Assembly (NCBI GenBank): GCA_038501195.1
Contig: JBBPUQ010000002.1
Span: 6,401,001 to 6,465,000 of the forward strand
DNA length: 64,000 bases
Source: Nemania diffusa
Taxonomy: Eukaryota; Ascomycota; Sordariomycetes; Xylariales; Xylariaceae
Direction of reading: 5' to 3'
Shown here piece after piece: positions 52,326-63,506 of this stretch. The notes beneath the pieces are model-generated. The model searched no databases. It was not told the DNA's origin and saw only the letters and a program-made list of their open reading frames with translations. Both the position numbers and the translations under genes were made by a program. Each line of letters begins with the position of its first letter. Position 1 is the stretch's first letter.

Positions 52326-54980
52326 ATGTCGGAATCATTGTCCCGGTCATCTAACGCCGAGTCGAGAGATGACGAGCGTTTAGCATCTTGTTTCAATTGT
52401 AAGAAATCTAAAGTCAAGTGTGTGCGCTCCGAAGGTTCAAACACCTGCGCACGCTGTGCCCTGCGCAAACTCGAATGCAGGGCACCCGTATTCCACGTAG
52501 GCCGGCATAAGGGAGTCAAAAAGTAGGCGTAGAGGAGCACTCCCATCTAATTTCGGCCGTATATGTCTAAATACACTAACACGCCTCCACCAGTAAACAT
52601 TCCGGGCTGGAGAAAGCCGTGTTTCAGATCGAACAGGCCTTGAAGAGAACCAACCCGGGCTCTGATCAGATACAAGACTCGGAGCAGTCGACTGAGTTGA
52701 GATATTTACTCGAGAGGAGTCGAGATCTCCTGACCGCAGAGCGAAGTCAGAAAACCTTCAACCCTGGCACTAATAGGCGTCGTAATGATGGCGCCATACC
52801 GTCGCCTCAAAATTCGTTAACGTCTCAGGGGACGCCGCCCTCGCAGATAGATTCGCGTGATAGTACCGCCATCTCTCAGACTATGGATGATGATCAGTTG
52901 AACCTGGATGATGCCGAGAATCCCCTACAACTACTAGCTCGGACATCAGAACTGTTGTCTTCGATCGGCGCCTCTAACAGTAGATCGGGCATGGGCCAAT
53001 TTCCGTCAAAAGCCCTCCCGACTCGCGAAAGAGCCGCCGAAAACGACTTCGATGGCAGCTTTCCCGGCTTCTTCGGCCGTTTTCAGCCACGTCTCGATGT
53101 TGGTGCAGACTTGGACCCTATCGACCTGGGCCTCCTGACACTTCCCGAGGCCGAGGCATTATTTACATAGTAAAAATTGCCCACCTCAACTTCTTGGTAT
53201 GCTTTCCGGCTGACATCTGAATCAGTTTTTATGACAATCTGGCGCATACAAGATGGGGAATTGACCCCGTCTTACACACGGTTGATTTTGTGAGGAGGCG
53301 CTCGGCCTTTCTCTTCACCTCAATAGCAGCTGCATCAGCACTCTTCTCGCCGTCGCTAGAAGCCCTGCATAAGCGCATCTCGAGACACCGCCAGAAGCTC
53401 GCAGATCTAGTCGTGACTAAGCGCTATAGGTCTGTTGAGATTGTGCTAGCATTCATGGTGAACATTCCATGGATCCCTGCCGGCGAACACTGGGCCGATG
53501 ATGAAACCTCTACATATATCTCTATGGCGTCGAGTATTGCAGTGGATCTATATCTAAACAAGATAATACTTCCCTCTTCGCCAGACGCACCTTTTTCGAG
53601 GGACAACATCCCCTCGTCCGATCAGATCTCCTCTAGAAAGGCCCTCAATGTAGACGGCTTCCCTGAAATCGATCCAACGTCTGAGATGGGCAGACGGCTA
53701 TTAAGGAGGAGAGAACGGGCATGGCTATCTCTATTCGTTCTCGAGAGAGGGTATGGAACTCGATGCACTTAAAAAAGGCTCTTAAACTAACACACGATAC
53801 CATTGCCTAGTGTATGCCTAGCGAGAGGAAGGAGCTATATGCTCCCCATGTCACAACTTATCGAGAATTGTGACCACTGGCATCTCTGCGAACTTGCAGA
53901 TCGTTGGGATGGCTCTATCGTCTCCGTTGCCGTCCTCCGCAGAGATCTGGTAAGACTATCGTACCGACCTTTCGCTTCCTCAAGTGGTAGATCACTAACG
54001 AGCAATTTTGAAGGCGAAATTGATTGCAACTTTACGAGAAATATGTGATAGCTATATGAATGGCGTCAACGAAGCGACGGTACTTGATAAGTGCGGACTT
54101 ATCCCCGCCCTCATCGTACGAATGACGACTAATGTACCTTCGTAGGTTAAAGAGCGAAATCACTATGTTTTTCGATAGGTGGTATCACACATGGCCCTTA
54201 CAAATAGGAGACAGAGAACGCAAGTTTAGTCATCTCGGTTATAATGAGAACGGCGTGCTAACATAAAACATAGAGTTTACGCTGCCTCCGTATGTGGAGA
54301 TCCTCGCATCCCACACCCGCTTATCTATGTACTCTAGCATCATCAACCACAGTACGGCCCCAGTGGGAGCTCGTCACTACTTTCGAAACGCAGGTCTGAC
54401 ATCTGCTTTGAATGTACTCCGGGTTGCCGTCCAGGGCGAAGGGCAACTTCGATCGATGCCAAACAACACTGCTATCATGATCTCCTTCGCCGCGTGCTTT
54501 GCGCTGCGAGTGAGCACGGTGGCAGACGGCAGAGGGTCAAGTCTAGCACCCAGCATCAGAGCATTGATAGCAGAGACAATCGACGTCTTAGACAGGATAG
54601 GGTCGACACCTATCCAGAGAAAGGGTATTTCGTGTCTCTTTGCCGGCCAGCTTAGACGAATCCTCAAGCTCGCCCTGCGATCTGCCGAGACGGCACGGGT
54701 ACCGCTGGCAGAAAGCAGCGGCATCATGGCAGACACAAGCGCCGTATATACCACGGCTCCCCTGAGCGCGGCGCACGTAGCTCCCAGCCAAGTCGCGGCG
54801 CAACTGCAGATGCCCACGGAGAACATGTCATCCGATTACCTGCTGTTCTCTACCATGTCGAATGATCAGCTGAACGAGGCGATCAACAATACGGCCGTAG
54901 GACTGGACGCCCTGTGGGAAGACTTTCGATTTCAGCAGGCCTCGGAGTTGGACTGGATGGACTGGAGCACGTTTGCATGA
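52326..54980 (+). CDS. Zn2Cys6 (fungal binuclear cluster) transcription factor
   Basis: Seven exons join in phase to 770 aa: 52326-52522, 52594-53169, 53226-53750, 53811-53949, 54014-54090, 54146-54237 and 54274-54980. The start is CCACCATG. Residues 22-51 carry C-x2-C-x6-C-x8-C-x2-C-x6-C, the six Cys that hold two zinc ions for DNA binding. A basic linker (GRHKGVK) and a predicted dimerisation helix (HSGLEKAVFQIEQALKR) follow, then an acidic Ser/Asp-rich region. The middle homology region includes DFVRRRSAFLFTSI, FMVNIPWIPAGEHWADDE, RRRERAWLSLFVLERG and RNAGLTSALNVLRVAVQGEG. The Trp/Asp-rich C-terminus (ELDWMDWSTF) resembles an activation tail. Intron 6 is only 36 nt (a 45-nt alternative exists), the one weak join. 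It lies upstream of and in tandem with an MFS gene, a possible target. Confidence 0.92.
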
Positions 54981-56210
54981 TTGACTAATTGATTGATTGA
55001 TTGATTGATTAATTGATCGATTAATATATACCTATATAGCCCAACGTGGTTTTATTATTCCACGAGCTTCTTATATATCTATATTTATTGGCATTGGCGA
55101 TATGGGGGATGAGGTGGCTATCTATCCATCTATGTTTGTCTCTCTATCTCTATCTAGGCGGGCCGGGCGGGCGTATACGGTCAGCGGCGTTGTACATATC
55201 GTGAAAGATGTCAAGGGATCACATAAGCAGGCAGGTCAATAGTCGTTCTTTGATTCAAACTTGTATACATAGACAAGATATGTCCGTGAGGAACCGGACC
55301 CGGGTCCGCGTATAGATTTGACTGCGAGACTAATACCCTATCTACCCACCTTACTATACAGCATATACGACGTGTCGTATTAGTGCATGCATCCCTCGAC
55401 CAGAGGTGTCATATCCCTATTGGAACCTAGGCATTGGATAGACTTTCTTCTTTCTCCGCCGCCCCTCTGAGCGTGTGGTCCCCGGCAAGAATATCTACTT
55501 ACTTAACTGCCAACGCGGCCCCGACTCGGTAAGCGAACAGCCGCAGCAGCGATTGTCCTCGCAACCAGCGCAAGACCCGGCCGAAGGCCCTCAGCGTCGC
55601 ATCAAGAGCGCAAGATTTGACAAATATCCCTCTTTGCTTCCATGCCTGCGCACGCTAGATCGTCAAAGAGCACGGCGACGATGCGGGTCACGGGGGACTT
55701 GTCCATGGGCCTTTCTTTTCGTGCGCAGGATTTGTAGTCTGCTTTGTTTTGCCCACGCGGCTAGTGAGAGCTGTCGTCATGCCGTCCGATCCAGATATCT
55801 ATCACTTACAGTAGAGGTACACAGGGTCCAGCTGCTGAAGTACCCCTACCTACATACAGTACTTCCCTTAACCGTTCCCCCACAAACCCCCATTGCCGGC
55901 CCCTAGACCACATCCAGCAATCCCATCACCGACTAAGGCCGTCCTTAACCTGTGTTGGTAGTGCTAGCGCAGACTAGGCCCTGTCATGAGTTGATAGCGC
56001 CGTCTTACACCAGCACTAAGGCGCTGGCTAGGACGCTACCCCGCATATTCCAAGAAGCCAATTCCAGGACTACTTATTTAGGGTCTCGGCGCAACGAAGC
56101 TACTGTTTGTCTCGTCCCGCTCCCGCAACAGTCGTGTCTCTCTCGGCCCCCCCGACCTTACCACCCCCCGGCCGTCGCGTACTTGTAGTTAATTACCTAC
56201 GGTAGTCTCA
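54981..56210. other. Intergenic DNA between regulator and transporter
   Basis: A GATT microsatellite at about 54,989-55,010 lies just past the regulator's stop, and CTAT/CTCT runs follow at 55,120-55,160. The 143-codon frame at 55,475-55,906 has no domain, a Cys/Arg-rich random composition and no splice continuation, so I do not call it. The last few hundred bases form the 5' region of the MFS gene. Confidence 0.5.
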
Positions 56211-58492
56211 ATGTCCGAAGACAAGAACAGCATAGCCATGTCGGAGTCAGGCTCGGACCGCAAACTGCCTCAGAATGGCGGTGCGGAGGAATTGGAGAAC
56301 GTCGAGAGGGCTGAGTCGCCAGCGCCGGAATTCAGCGCGAAGCTGGAGCGGAAGGTCCTTTGGAAACTTGATACTAGGTGCGTGCTCTTTCACTGAAATA
56401 TGCCTACAGTCGCAATTGCTTCTCCTTACTTAGTTACGCGTGTAGCTGGGTAAGTAAGCAAGTAGGTAGATAGAGGAATTGAATTGAATAAGTCGTAGCT
56501 AATATGTATACCTGTTCTACGTAGAATCCTCCCGATCCTTGCCTTGCTATTCCTGTGCTCCTTCTTCGACCGGACGAACGTGGGCAACGCGCGACTGTAC
56601 GGCCTCGAGGACGAGATCGGCATCACGGACCACCAATACGACACCGGCCTCGCCGTGTTCTACGCCACGTACATCTTCAGCGAGATCCCGAGCAACCTGA
56701 TCCTGAAGAAAGTCACGCCCAGCGTCTGGCTGCCGTGTCTGGCGTTTTTCTGGGGCATCGTGGCCATGAGCACGGGCTTCATCAAGACCTTCTCGCATTT
56801 CGTGGCTGTGCGCGCCATTCTTGGGTACGCCCGCTTCGAGCTATCTTCTTCCTCATGCCCTGGGCGGTAGACTTCTCTTCGTAGCGGTGAGCTTCGCTGA
56901 CGTACATTCTACAGCTTGTGTGAAGGAGGATTATTACCTGGCATGGTATGATGTGCGAGACCTCGCGTCACTGTAATACGCTAACCCGTTTCTAGATCCT
57001 GTATCTGTCTAGTATTTATACCAGACGCGAACTTGCAATTCGGATAGGCATTTTCTACACCTCCGCCTCTCTTTCTGGCGCATTTTCGGGTATGTACTCT
57101 GTTTCTAGTCTCCTCGGTAGTCGACTAATTGCTCCTAGGTCTACTCGCACGAGCTATTTCCGATTTGGGTGGCCGAGGTGGTCTGAGTTCATGGAGATGG
57201 ATCTTCATCATCTTCGGCCTCTTTGTAAGTCGAGAAAAATAATTCCTGCGCCATTCACCCAAGACTAGACACTGATGATTCCGCTATTCCTAGAGTGCCA
57301 CGGTAGGCTTTACTTCGTTTTGGCTGCTGCCGAATGGTGTGGCCTCTGCCAAGTTCTTCAAGCCTGAGGAACGCGAATGCGCGATGCGGCGCCTGCATGC
57401 CCAGGGAGGTGGTAATAGTGGCCGGGAACAGTCAGTGAACCCTACAACATATATCCTTCGTCGTAGTCGCGGATTGGCTAATCGGATAGCAGAGAGGAAA
57501 CTGAGAGGTTCGCTTGGTCCGAAGTGGCCCGTGGCGTCTTCAACTGGCAGACGTGGCTCTCAGCGTCAGCATACTTTGGAATCCTCAGCGGATTGTATAG
57601 CTTCGGTCTCTTCGTACGTACCGACTTCATGTTCAAGATGACAACGAGAGATTAGGCTTCTAACACATTAGCTTCTAGTTGCCAACTATCATCAAAGATT
57701 TGGGTTACACGGCCAACGAAGCCCAGCTTTGGTCGGTCATCCCTTATGCCGTGGCCAGTGTCGCTACAAGTGAGTCGTCACCCCGTATCTCTTGTCCGAG
57801 TATCGATATTGACTGTGTAATCAACTAGTCTGCACGGCGTACCTGTCTGACCATTTCCGGGTTCGAGGCATCATCATGTTGTGCTCGCTCCCTATAGCCA
57901 TCATCGGATATGCGGTGATTGCGAACACGCACATCGCCAAGGTCAAGTATGGCATGACCTTCCTCATGGCCACGGGCTTGTATAGCAGCGTCCCGCCGGT
58001 CCTCGGTTGGCTCTCTAACGTAAGTATGACCCGAATGATAAAAAATATTGGCCACTCGTTCTCGTCGACGACCAGGCACCAAGATCTCTGAGGGACTCGT
58101 GTATACATATGTAGCTAACAATGTAATGTAGAACTCAGCCGGCCACTATAAGCGGGCGACGACAAGTGCCCTTCAGCTCGCCATCGCCAACGCCGGTGGA
58201 TTCGTGGCCGTCTTCATTTATCCGAAGAGCCAGGGACCGCAGTATCATAATGGCCATACCATCATCCTCAGTCTTCTGACGGCTGGATGGTTTCTGTAAG
58301 CACAACCCTAATTGTCACCAATCGATAGGTAGAAGACCAGTTCACCACGATTCCCGTAACTAACGCGCGAGCAGTGTTCTTTCCAACGTCCTGTACTGCT
58401 GGAAAGTGAACCGGGACAAGGCCAATGGTAAATACGACAAGTATGCGGGCTTTAAAGACGATCGGCATCCCACATTCAAGTTGGTTTTGTAA
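56211..58492 (+). CDS. MFS transporter, allantoate permease (anion:cation symporter) family
   Basis: Eleven exons give 499 aa: 56211-56377, 56525-56824, 56915-56945, 56996-57089, 57139-57224, 57294-57430, 57493-57613, 57679-57769, 57829-58019, 58132-58295 and 58375-58492 (exon 7 may start at 57,490). Seen: a 45-residue polar acidic N-terminus, KLERKVLWKLDTRILP before TM1, then FFDRTNVGNARLYGL, FSEIPSNLILKKV, RAILGLCEGGLLPGM, YTSASLSGAFSG and WRWIFIIFGLFS, a central cytosolic loop, and a second half with LPTIIKDLGYTANEAQLWSVIPY and LSDHFRVRG. Family members import small organic anions across the plasma membrane. This one is only distantly similar to the MFS protein at 19,958 and is not a recent duplicate of it. 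The substrate is unknown. The tandem position behind the Zn2Cys6 gene suggests regulation by it. Confidence 0.93.
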
Positions 58493-59460
58493 AGGGGAAG
58501 TCGGGCCCGTCAGTCGTAGCGAAATCTTATATCTTGGTTATATCCGGCTTCCGTGATCGGAAGGTCTCGATAGAAGCACATATGTAGTTAATGGAGGCAA
58601 GCGAGTGGGAACATAGGCATCGTCCTTCTTTCGACTTTACGTCATATGGGTAAAGGCATCGTAATTAGAGGAATAGATAGCTCTGCACACGCACGCAAAA
58701 CTGGGTATTTATCTATCTATAATATCATGCTTTTTTTTACGAAATGAGCGATGTTATTATTGGTGACGGACAACCGGAGAACGTGGCATCGTACGAGTAT
58801 TCTATGAGCCACAAATGTTCAGCATGAAGTCGGTTCATCTCGCTCGGTAGTTACATGCATCGATGTACGCAGCAAGAGGTAAGGAGATTCTGCTCTGGTT
58901 AGCCCCTGGTGACGCTATTATGCGCTATGATAGCCAGGGGCTAGACAGGTACACAGGCACCCCCTCCGTCGTGGCGACCGAGTGTACTGTACATAGGCAC
59001 TATTTTCCGCTAAAAGGCCCTAGCGCCGCGGCGGGTTATCGGCAAGGTATCGGGCATTTTATATGAGAAAATGGCCGAAACAACACCCCAATTGTCCTCG
59101 GCATTCATTCTCGGGACAGCATCGCAGCGAGCGACTTCGGGCGTAGTATTTCACCCATGATATAGCGTCGCTGTTTGTGTTATTCCCGTTTGTCGCACAT
59201 GCGTGGGCTGTCCTGGGATGAGATCCGTCGCCGCTGGAGGGAAAAGTATTAGCGAAAGGGAAGGAAAGGAAAGGAAGCCGACGAACGCAGACGCAGACGC
59301 AAACGCAAACGCAAGCCACAAGCACAGAGACCCAGGCCGAGATCGTGATCAAGATCGAGATCGAGATCGAGATCGACTTGAGACCTCTCGTCGTCGTCCT
59401 CGCCCATCCTCACCATCGCCAGAGAAACACCAGGACCTATCGCCAACACCACCGCCCGAC
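58493..59460. other. Intergenic DNA with GACGCA and GATCGA hexamer repeats
   Basis: No gene in 58,493-59,200. From 59,203 a frame continuous with the next gene runs through about four GACGCA/AACGCA units (59,285-59,318) and four or five GATCGA units (59,344-59,376). Read as protein this gives an Ala/Asp and Arg/Asp repeat. I treat it as 5' leader, because conserved family similarity begins only at the ATG at 59,461. Confidence 0.5.
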
Positions 59461-60458
59461 ATGTCGAAGCTATCAGAAGCTGTCAAAGCCCTCATCAATG
59501 CCGGTCATGCACAGCCCGGCTATACTCGCGCCAGCGCACAGGTGAAGCCCGCACTCGAGCGACTCGCGAGCGATGCCCACGACAAGAAAGTCGGGCTGCC
59601 GGCCTGGGTCACAGTATCGGTATGACATACCACCAAGACGCAACACCGCGTTATGAGAGTAACGTGCCTGTCTGGCCGTCTATCGCCTGCACACCTCGCC
59701 TGAATAATGCTAACCGCCCCTCAATTCCTTGCGCGCAGACAGCCGTCTCAGCAACGCTCAACTGCCCCGAAGCCATGACGCAAATCTTCCACCTCGCCAA
59801 CGACAAGAGCAGCAGCAACCCCCCGTCCCCGTCCCGCGCGCGCACGCCGGCGCAGAACGCCGAGCTGATCCGCGAGGTCGGGCTCAAGTGCATCTCGTTC
59901 AACGGCATCCCGCGCACCATCAACACACTCGGCGCCTTCTTCCGGAGCCTGCCCCCCGCCGTCGCCTCGTCGCTGTCCACGGCGCCCACGCGCGCCCTGA
60001 CGCCCGGGAACCTCGAGGCCCGCAAGCGGGACGGCCTGGCGCTCTGGGACAGCGTCTACCTCGGCGTCGAGCGCAAGCTCATCGACAGGCTGGCGCTGTC
60101 CCACCCCGACCTGCCCGTGCACATCCTCCACGGGCACTACTCGAGCCTGCTGTCGAACCCGCGCGACGCGCGCAGGGAGGAGCCCGTGGGGCGCGTGCTG
60201 ACGTCGCTCGTGGCTGTTGCGTGTCTGAGGGCGCAGACGGGGGTGGGGCCGCAGGTCGTGTCGCATGTCTTTGGGCTGCGCAAGGCGTACGAGAATGGGG
60301 ATGCAAGGGCGCAGGGCGAGCAGCCCGTGGAAGGCGGCGAGTGGCTCGCTAGCGAGGATGGCAATCTGTGGTTGCTGGAGAGCGTCGATAAGTTGGTGCA
60401 TGCGATTGGTGGGGGCGAGGGGACTACGTTTGCGCCGGGGATACGTCCTAAGTTGTAA
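59461..60458 (+). CDS. AhpD-like (carboxymuconolactone decarboxylase superfamily) protein
   Basis: Two exons, 59461-59619 and 59739-60458, with a 119-nt phase-0 intron, encode 292 aa. After a helical N-terminus (MSKLSEAVKALINAGHAQPG) come TLNCPEAMTQIFHLAND, then AELIREVGLKCISFNGIPRT, LALWDSVYLGVERKLIDRL, SHPDLPVHILHGHYSSLL and RVLTSLVAVACLRAQTGVGP, a pattern I recall from fungal proteins classed in the AhpD-like all-helical fold. The active CxxC pair of bacterial AhpD is absent; only single Cys residues remain near the equivalent helix, so peroxidase-partner activity is not supported. The true reaction is unknown. An upstream in-frame ATG at 59,203 would add a repeat-rich extension. The exon is very G+C-rich. 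It converges with the CoA-transferase gene. Confidence 0.8.
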
Positions 60459-60933
60459 TGATGATATAATGGTAAAAAGTAAATGAGGATGCTGAATTAT
60501 CAGATGGTGAGTTCTTTTATATAGTTTTACATGTTTTAAAGTAGAGAAGCAAGAGGTAACTAGAGTGCGAACTTATCTAAACATGGCTTCATTCATCTAT
60601 AAAGTTGTGATAATGGTAAAACTCCGATAATATTAGTATCTACTTATATATAATTAATTATACATATAATAAAGTAGAGAAGAAATAACCAGAATTCTAG
60701 CTTAGTTGAAGATCGATGCATTCATATATAGTGTTGTGATAATGGCAAAAGTCCTTTAATATTAACATCTAGATATAAGATGCATGCATATGTACATCTG
60801 ATATATGATGCTTTATAAGAACGACAACCCAACAAAATCCTACGCCGTTGACAGAAAAGAAGAAAACTCCATACTCCCCACCGCTCTCCATCTATCTATC
60901 TATCTATCCACCCACCCATCCATACCCCCATCT
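60459..60933. other. Convergent 3' region
   Basis: AT-leaning DNA between two stop codons. It contains two related segments (about 60,536-60,624 and 60,670-60,752) sharing AAAGTAGAGAAG and TTGTGATAATGG, and a CTAT/CACC run at 60,890-60,925. No gene. Confidence 0.5.
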
Positions 60934-62978
60934 TTAAAACGTGCCCAAATCCTCTGCCACCACAAACTCCGCATCCGTCTTCGCCCTCACCGTCTCGACG
61001 TCCACGCCCTCCGCCACCTCAGTGAGCGTGAGACCCCCCTTAACCCTATCGACCTGAAAGACCGCCAAGTCCGTAATGATCGTGCTCACCACGCCCTTCC
61101 CCGTCAGCGGCAGCCGGCAGTCCTGCACGACCTTGCTGCGCCCATTCTTATCCACGTGCTCCGTCGCCACCACGATCTTGGTCCTCTCGGGGTTCGACAC
61201 CAGATCCATCGCGCCCCCCATGCCCTTGAACACCTTGCCGGGGATCATGTAGTTGGCCAGGTCGCCCGCGGCCGACACCTGGAAGGCGCCGAGGATGCTC
61301 ACGTCGACGTGGCCGCCGCGGATCATGCCGAAGGACTCGGCCGAGTCGAAGGTCGAGGCGCCCGGGATTAGGGTGACGGTCTCCTTGCCGGCGTTCACGA
61401 GGTCGGCGTCGGCGTCTTCCGGGGTGGAGGGGTAGGGCCCCATGCCGAGGAGCCCGTTCTCGGACTGCAGCCACACGGTGCGGCCCGCTGGCACGTGCGA
61501 GGCCGCGAGGGTGGGGATGCCCACGCCGAGGTTCACGTAGTACCCGTCGCGCAGCTCCTTGGCGGCGCGGCGGGCGATGCGCGTTCGCGAGTCCACGGGG
61601 CCAGGGGTGGAGGTGGATGAGGAGTCTGAGGCCGCCGCCGGCGCGAGCTTGAGGACTTCGGGTTTCTTGGGGGCTGTGGCTGGCACGATGCGGTCGATGA
61701 AGATCCCCGGCAGGTCCACGCTGTCTGGGTCGATGGAGCCGACGGGGACGATGTTCTCGGCCTCGACGATGGCGAGGCGCGCGGCCTTGGCCATGAGGCC
61801 CGCGTAGGTCTTGGTGGTGTATCTATTTTTGAGGGTGTTTAGTAAGTAAGGGGTCGCACTCGAGATGGCCGGTGGAGTTGTCTAGCAACCGGTTTCTTGT
61901 TGTAATGTATGTATAGGGGATGTGAGTAGGTTGATGGGTTAACTGACTTGAACACGCAATTGCCTGCCTCGTCGACCTTCCACGCCCGTAATATGGCTAC
62001 GTCGCCCGGTAAGGCCGTCTCCATGAGATATGACTTGCCGTTGAAGATCCTCGTCTCTCGCGGCCGGCCCTTTTCTAATATCGCCTCGGGTGTGAACCGC
62101 GTGGGGATCTCACCGGTTTCTATGAATGTTTCTAGATACACACATTCATTATCAGCCAGCCAACCTCTCACTCACTAACTATAAGCATTCTAGCAATTTC
62201 TCATAGTCTTCGTATTAAAGAATGATAAAAGTGGATGTGATTATCCCTAAGGGTAAAAAAGAGAGCAACGTACTCCCACCGGTAGCAGTATAAAAAGCCG
62301 GGATACCAGCGCCGGCAGCGCGCAACCTCTCGGCAAGCGTGCCCTGCGGACAGAGCTCGACGGCAATCTTGCCCGTCAGGTATTGTTTCTCGAGCGACTT
62401 GTTCGACCCCAGATACGAGAGGATGATGCGGTCTAGCCTGCCGTCCTGCGTCAGCAGCGCGAGACCATGGGGGCCGGCGCCGGCATTGTTCGAGACCGCC
62501 GTCAGGTTTTTTAAACCCTTCTTGTGAATCGCTTGGATTAACGTCTCTGTGTGGGTTTCATAGGTCAGCTCGGTTCAACCCCCCTTCTCGTGGCTGTCTT
62601 ATCATCCTAACAACATCAACCGGGTTCATGTAAGTCGCATGAGATGCGCTTCCGTAGATCAGAAATGCAAACGGGTAAATAGGAAACAAAAAAAAGGCAT
62701 AGATTCATACCAGCTACCCCGCATAACCCAAACCCAGCACTAAGAATGACATCGCCATCTTTCACGTCCGCGATGGCCTCGTCGGCAGACCCGAACACTT
62801 TCGAGCCTCCTCGGGCCCTCGCCGGCGCCGGGCGTCTGTCAATTGAATACCAGCGCCGCCGCTGGGTCAATGGCGCTATCCGCCTGACATACTTATACTG
62901 CGGCGCGCTGGGGGCTGCGGCCGAGCTGCATGAGATGCGGACAGACGCACGCCAAACGACATTATGCAGTTGCGCCAT
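60934..62978 (-). CDS. Succinyl-CoA:3-ketoacid CoA transferase (SCOT), mitochondrial
   Basis: Four exons (62978-62711, 62546-62274, 62131-61948, 61822-60934) join in phase to 537 aa, close to the usual 520. Reaction: transfers CoA from succinyl-CoA to acetoacetate, the entry step of ketone-body use, in the mitochondrial matrix. The first 60 residues are rich in Arg, Ser and Ala without acidic residues, as expected of a targeting peptide. The alpha-like half starts SKVFGSADEAIADVKDGD and includes AGFGLCGVAETLIQAIHKKG and SNNAGAGPHGLALL. The beta-like half starts near RIARRAAKELRDGYYVNLG and carries the catalytic Glu in QSENGLLGMGPYP. Both halves are fused in one chain, as in eukaryotic SCOT. 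Intron ends are regular. No damage seen. Confidence 0.95.
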
Positions 62979-63506
62979 GTTGCTCCGGTACTAGATCTTT
63001 ACGATTCTATGAGGCTCTATCATTCGCATCACCAGCGTGTCTTTTAAAACCGGCTCTTAAGAATAGCTCTTGGTTATTAAGGGTTGAAATGTCTCTTTAT
63101 TGTCTATGCACAGTGCTGAAAAGGGTACTTAGCCAGTAACTCGGCAGTTGATTTACACCCGTAATAACGTCACTCACGCTAGATTTAGGCATGTAGCTCC
63201 AGGTACTTAGCCTCGGTAAAAGCCATAGGTCGCCCTCTACAGAACACACTCAGCTGGTGATGCAAGTGAGAGAAGCGTTCGTGTCATCAATAGGTAATAC
63301 ACTATCAGCTACTAAAAAGACAAAGAAAACTTCGAATGACACCGACGAGAATATGATGTATATGATGGCTCCAAAAACCCCCGACGACAACTATCAAAAA
63401 AATGCCCGTCTAAAACACCAGGAATGCTAACTAAACCCACGGCCAATCTTCTACGAGAAACCGAGACAATGAAGTATCAAAATGAGCAACACCACATGAT
63501 GCCTAT
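62979..63506. other. Intergenic DNA upstream of the SCOT gene
   Basis: Contains the 5' region of the CoA-transferase gene and the 3' region of the next gene, both on the minus strand. No additional frame with support. Confidence 0.5.

Noticed and set aside
55475..55906. 143-codon frame between regulator and transporter
   Set aside because: No domain, Arg/Cys-rich random composition, no conserved start.
59729..60401. Long overlapping frames on both strands in the AhpD-like exon
   Set aside because: They are by-products of high G+C; the chosen frame has clear family motifs.
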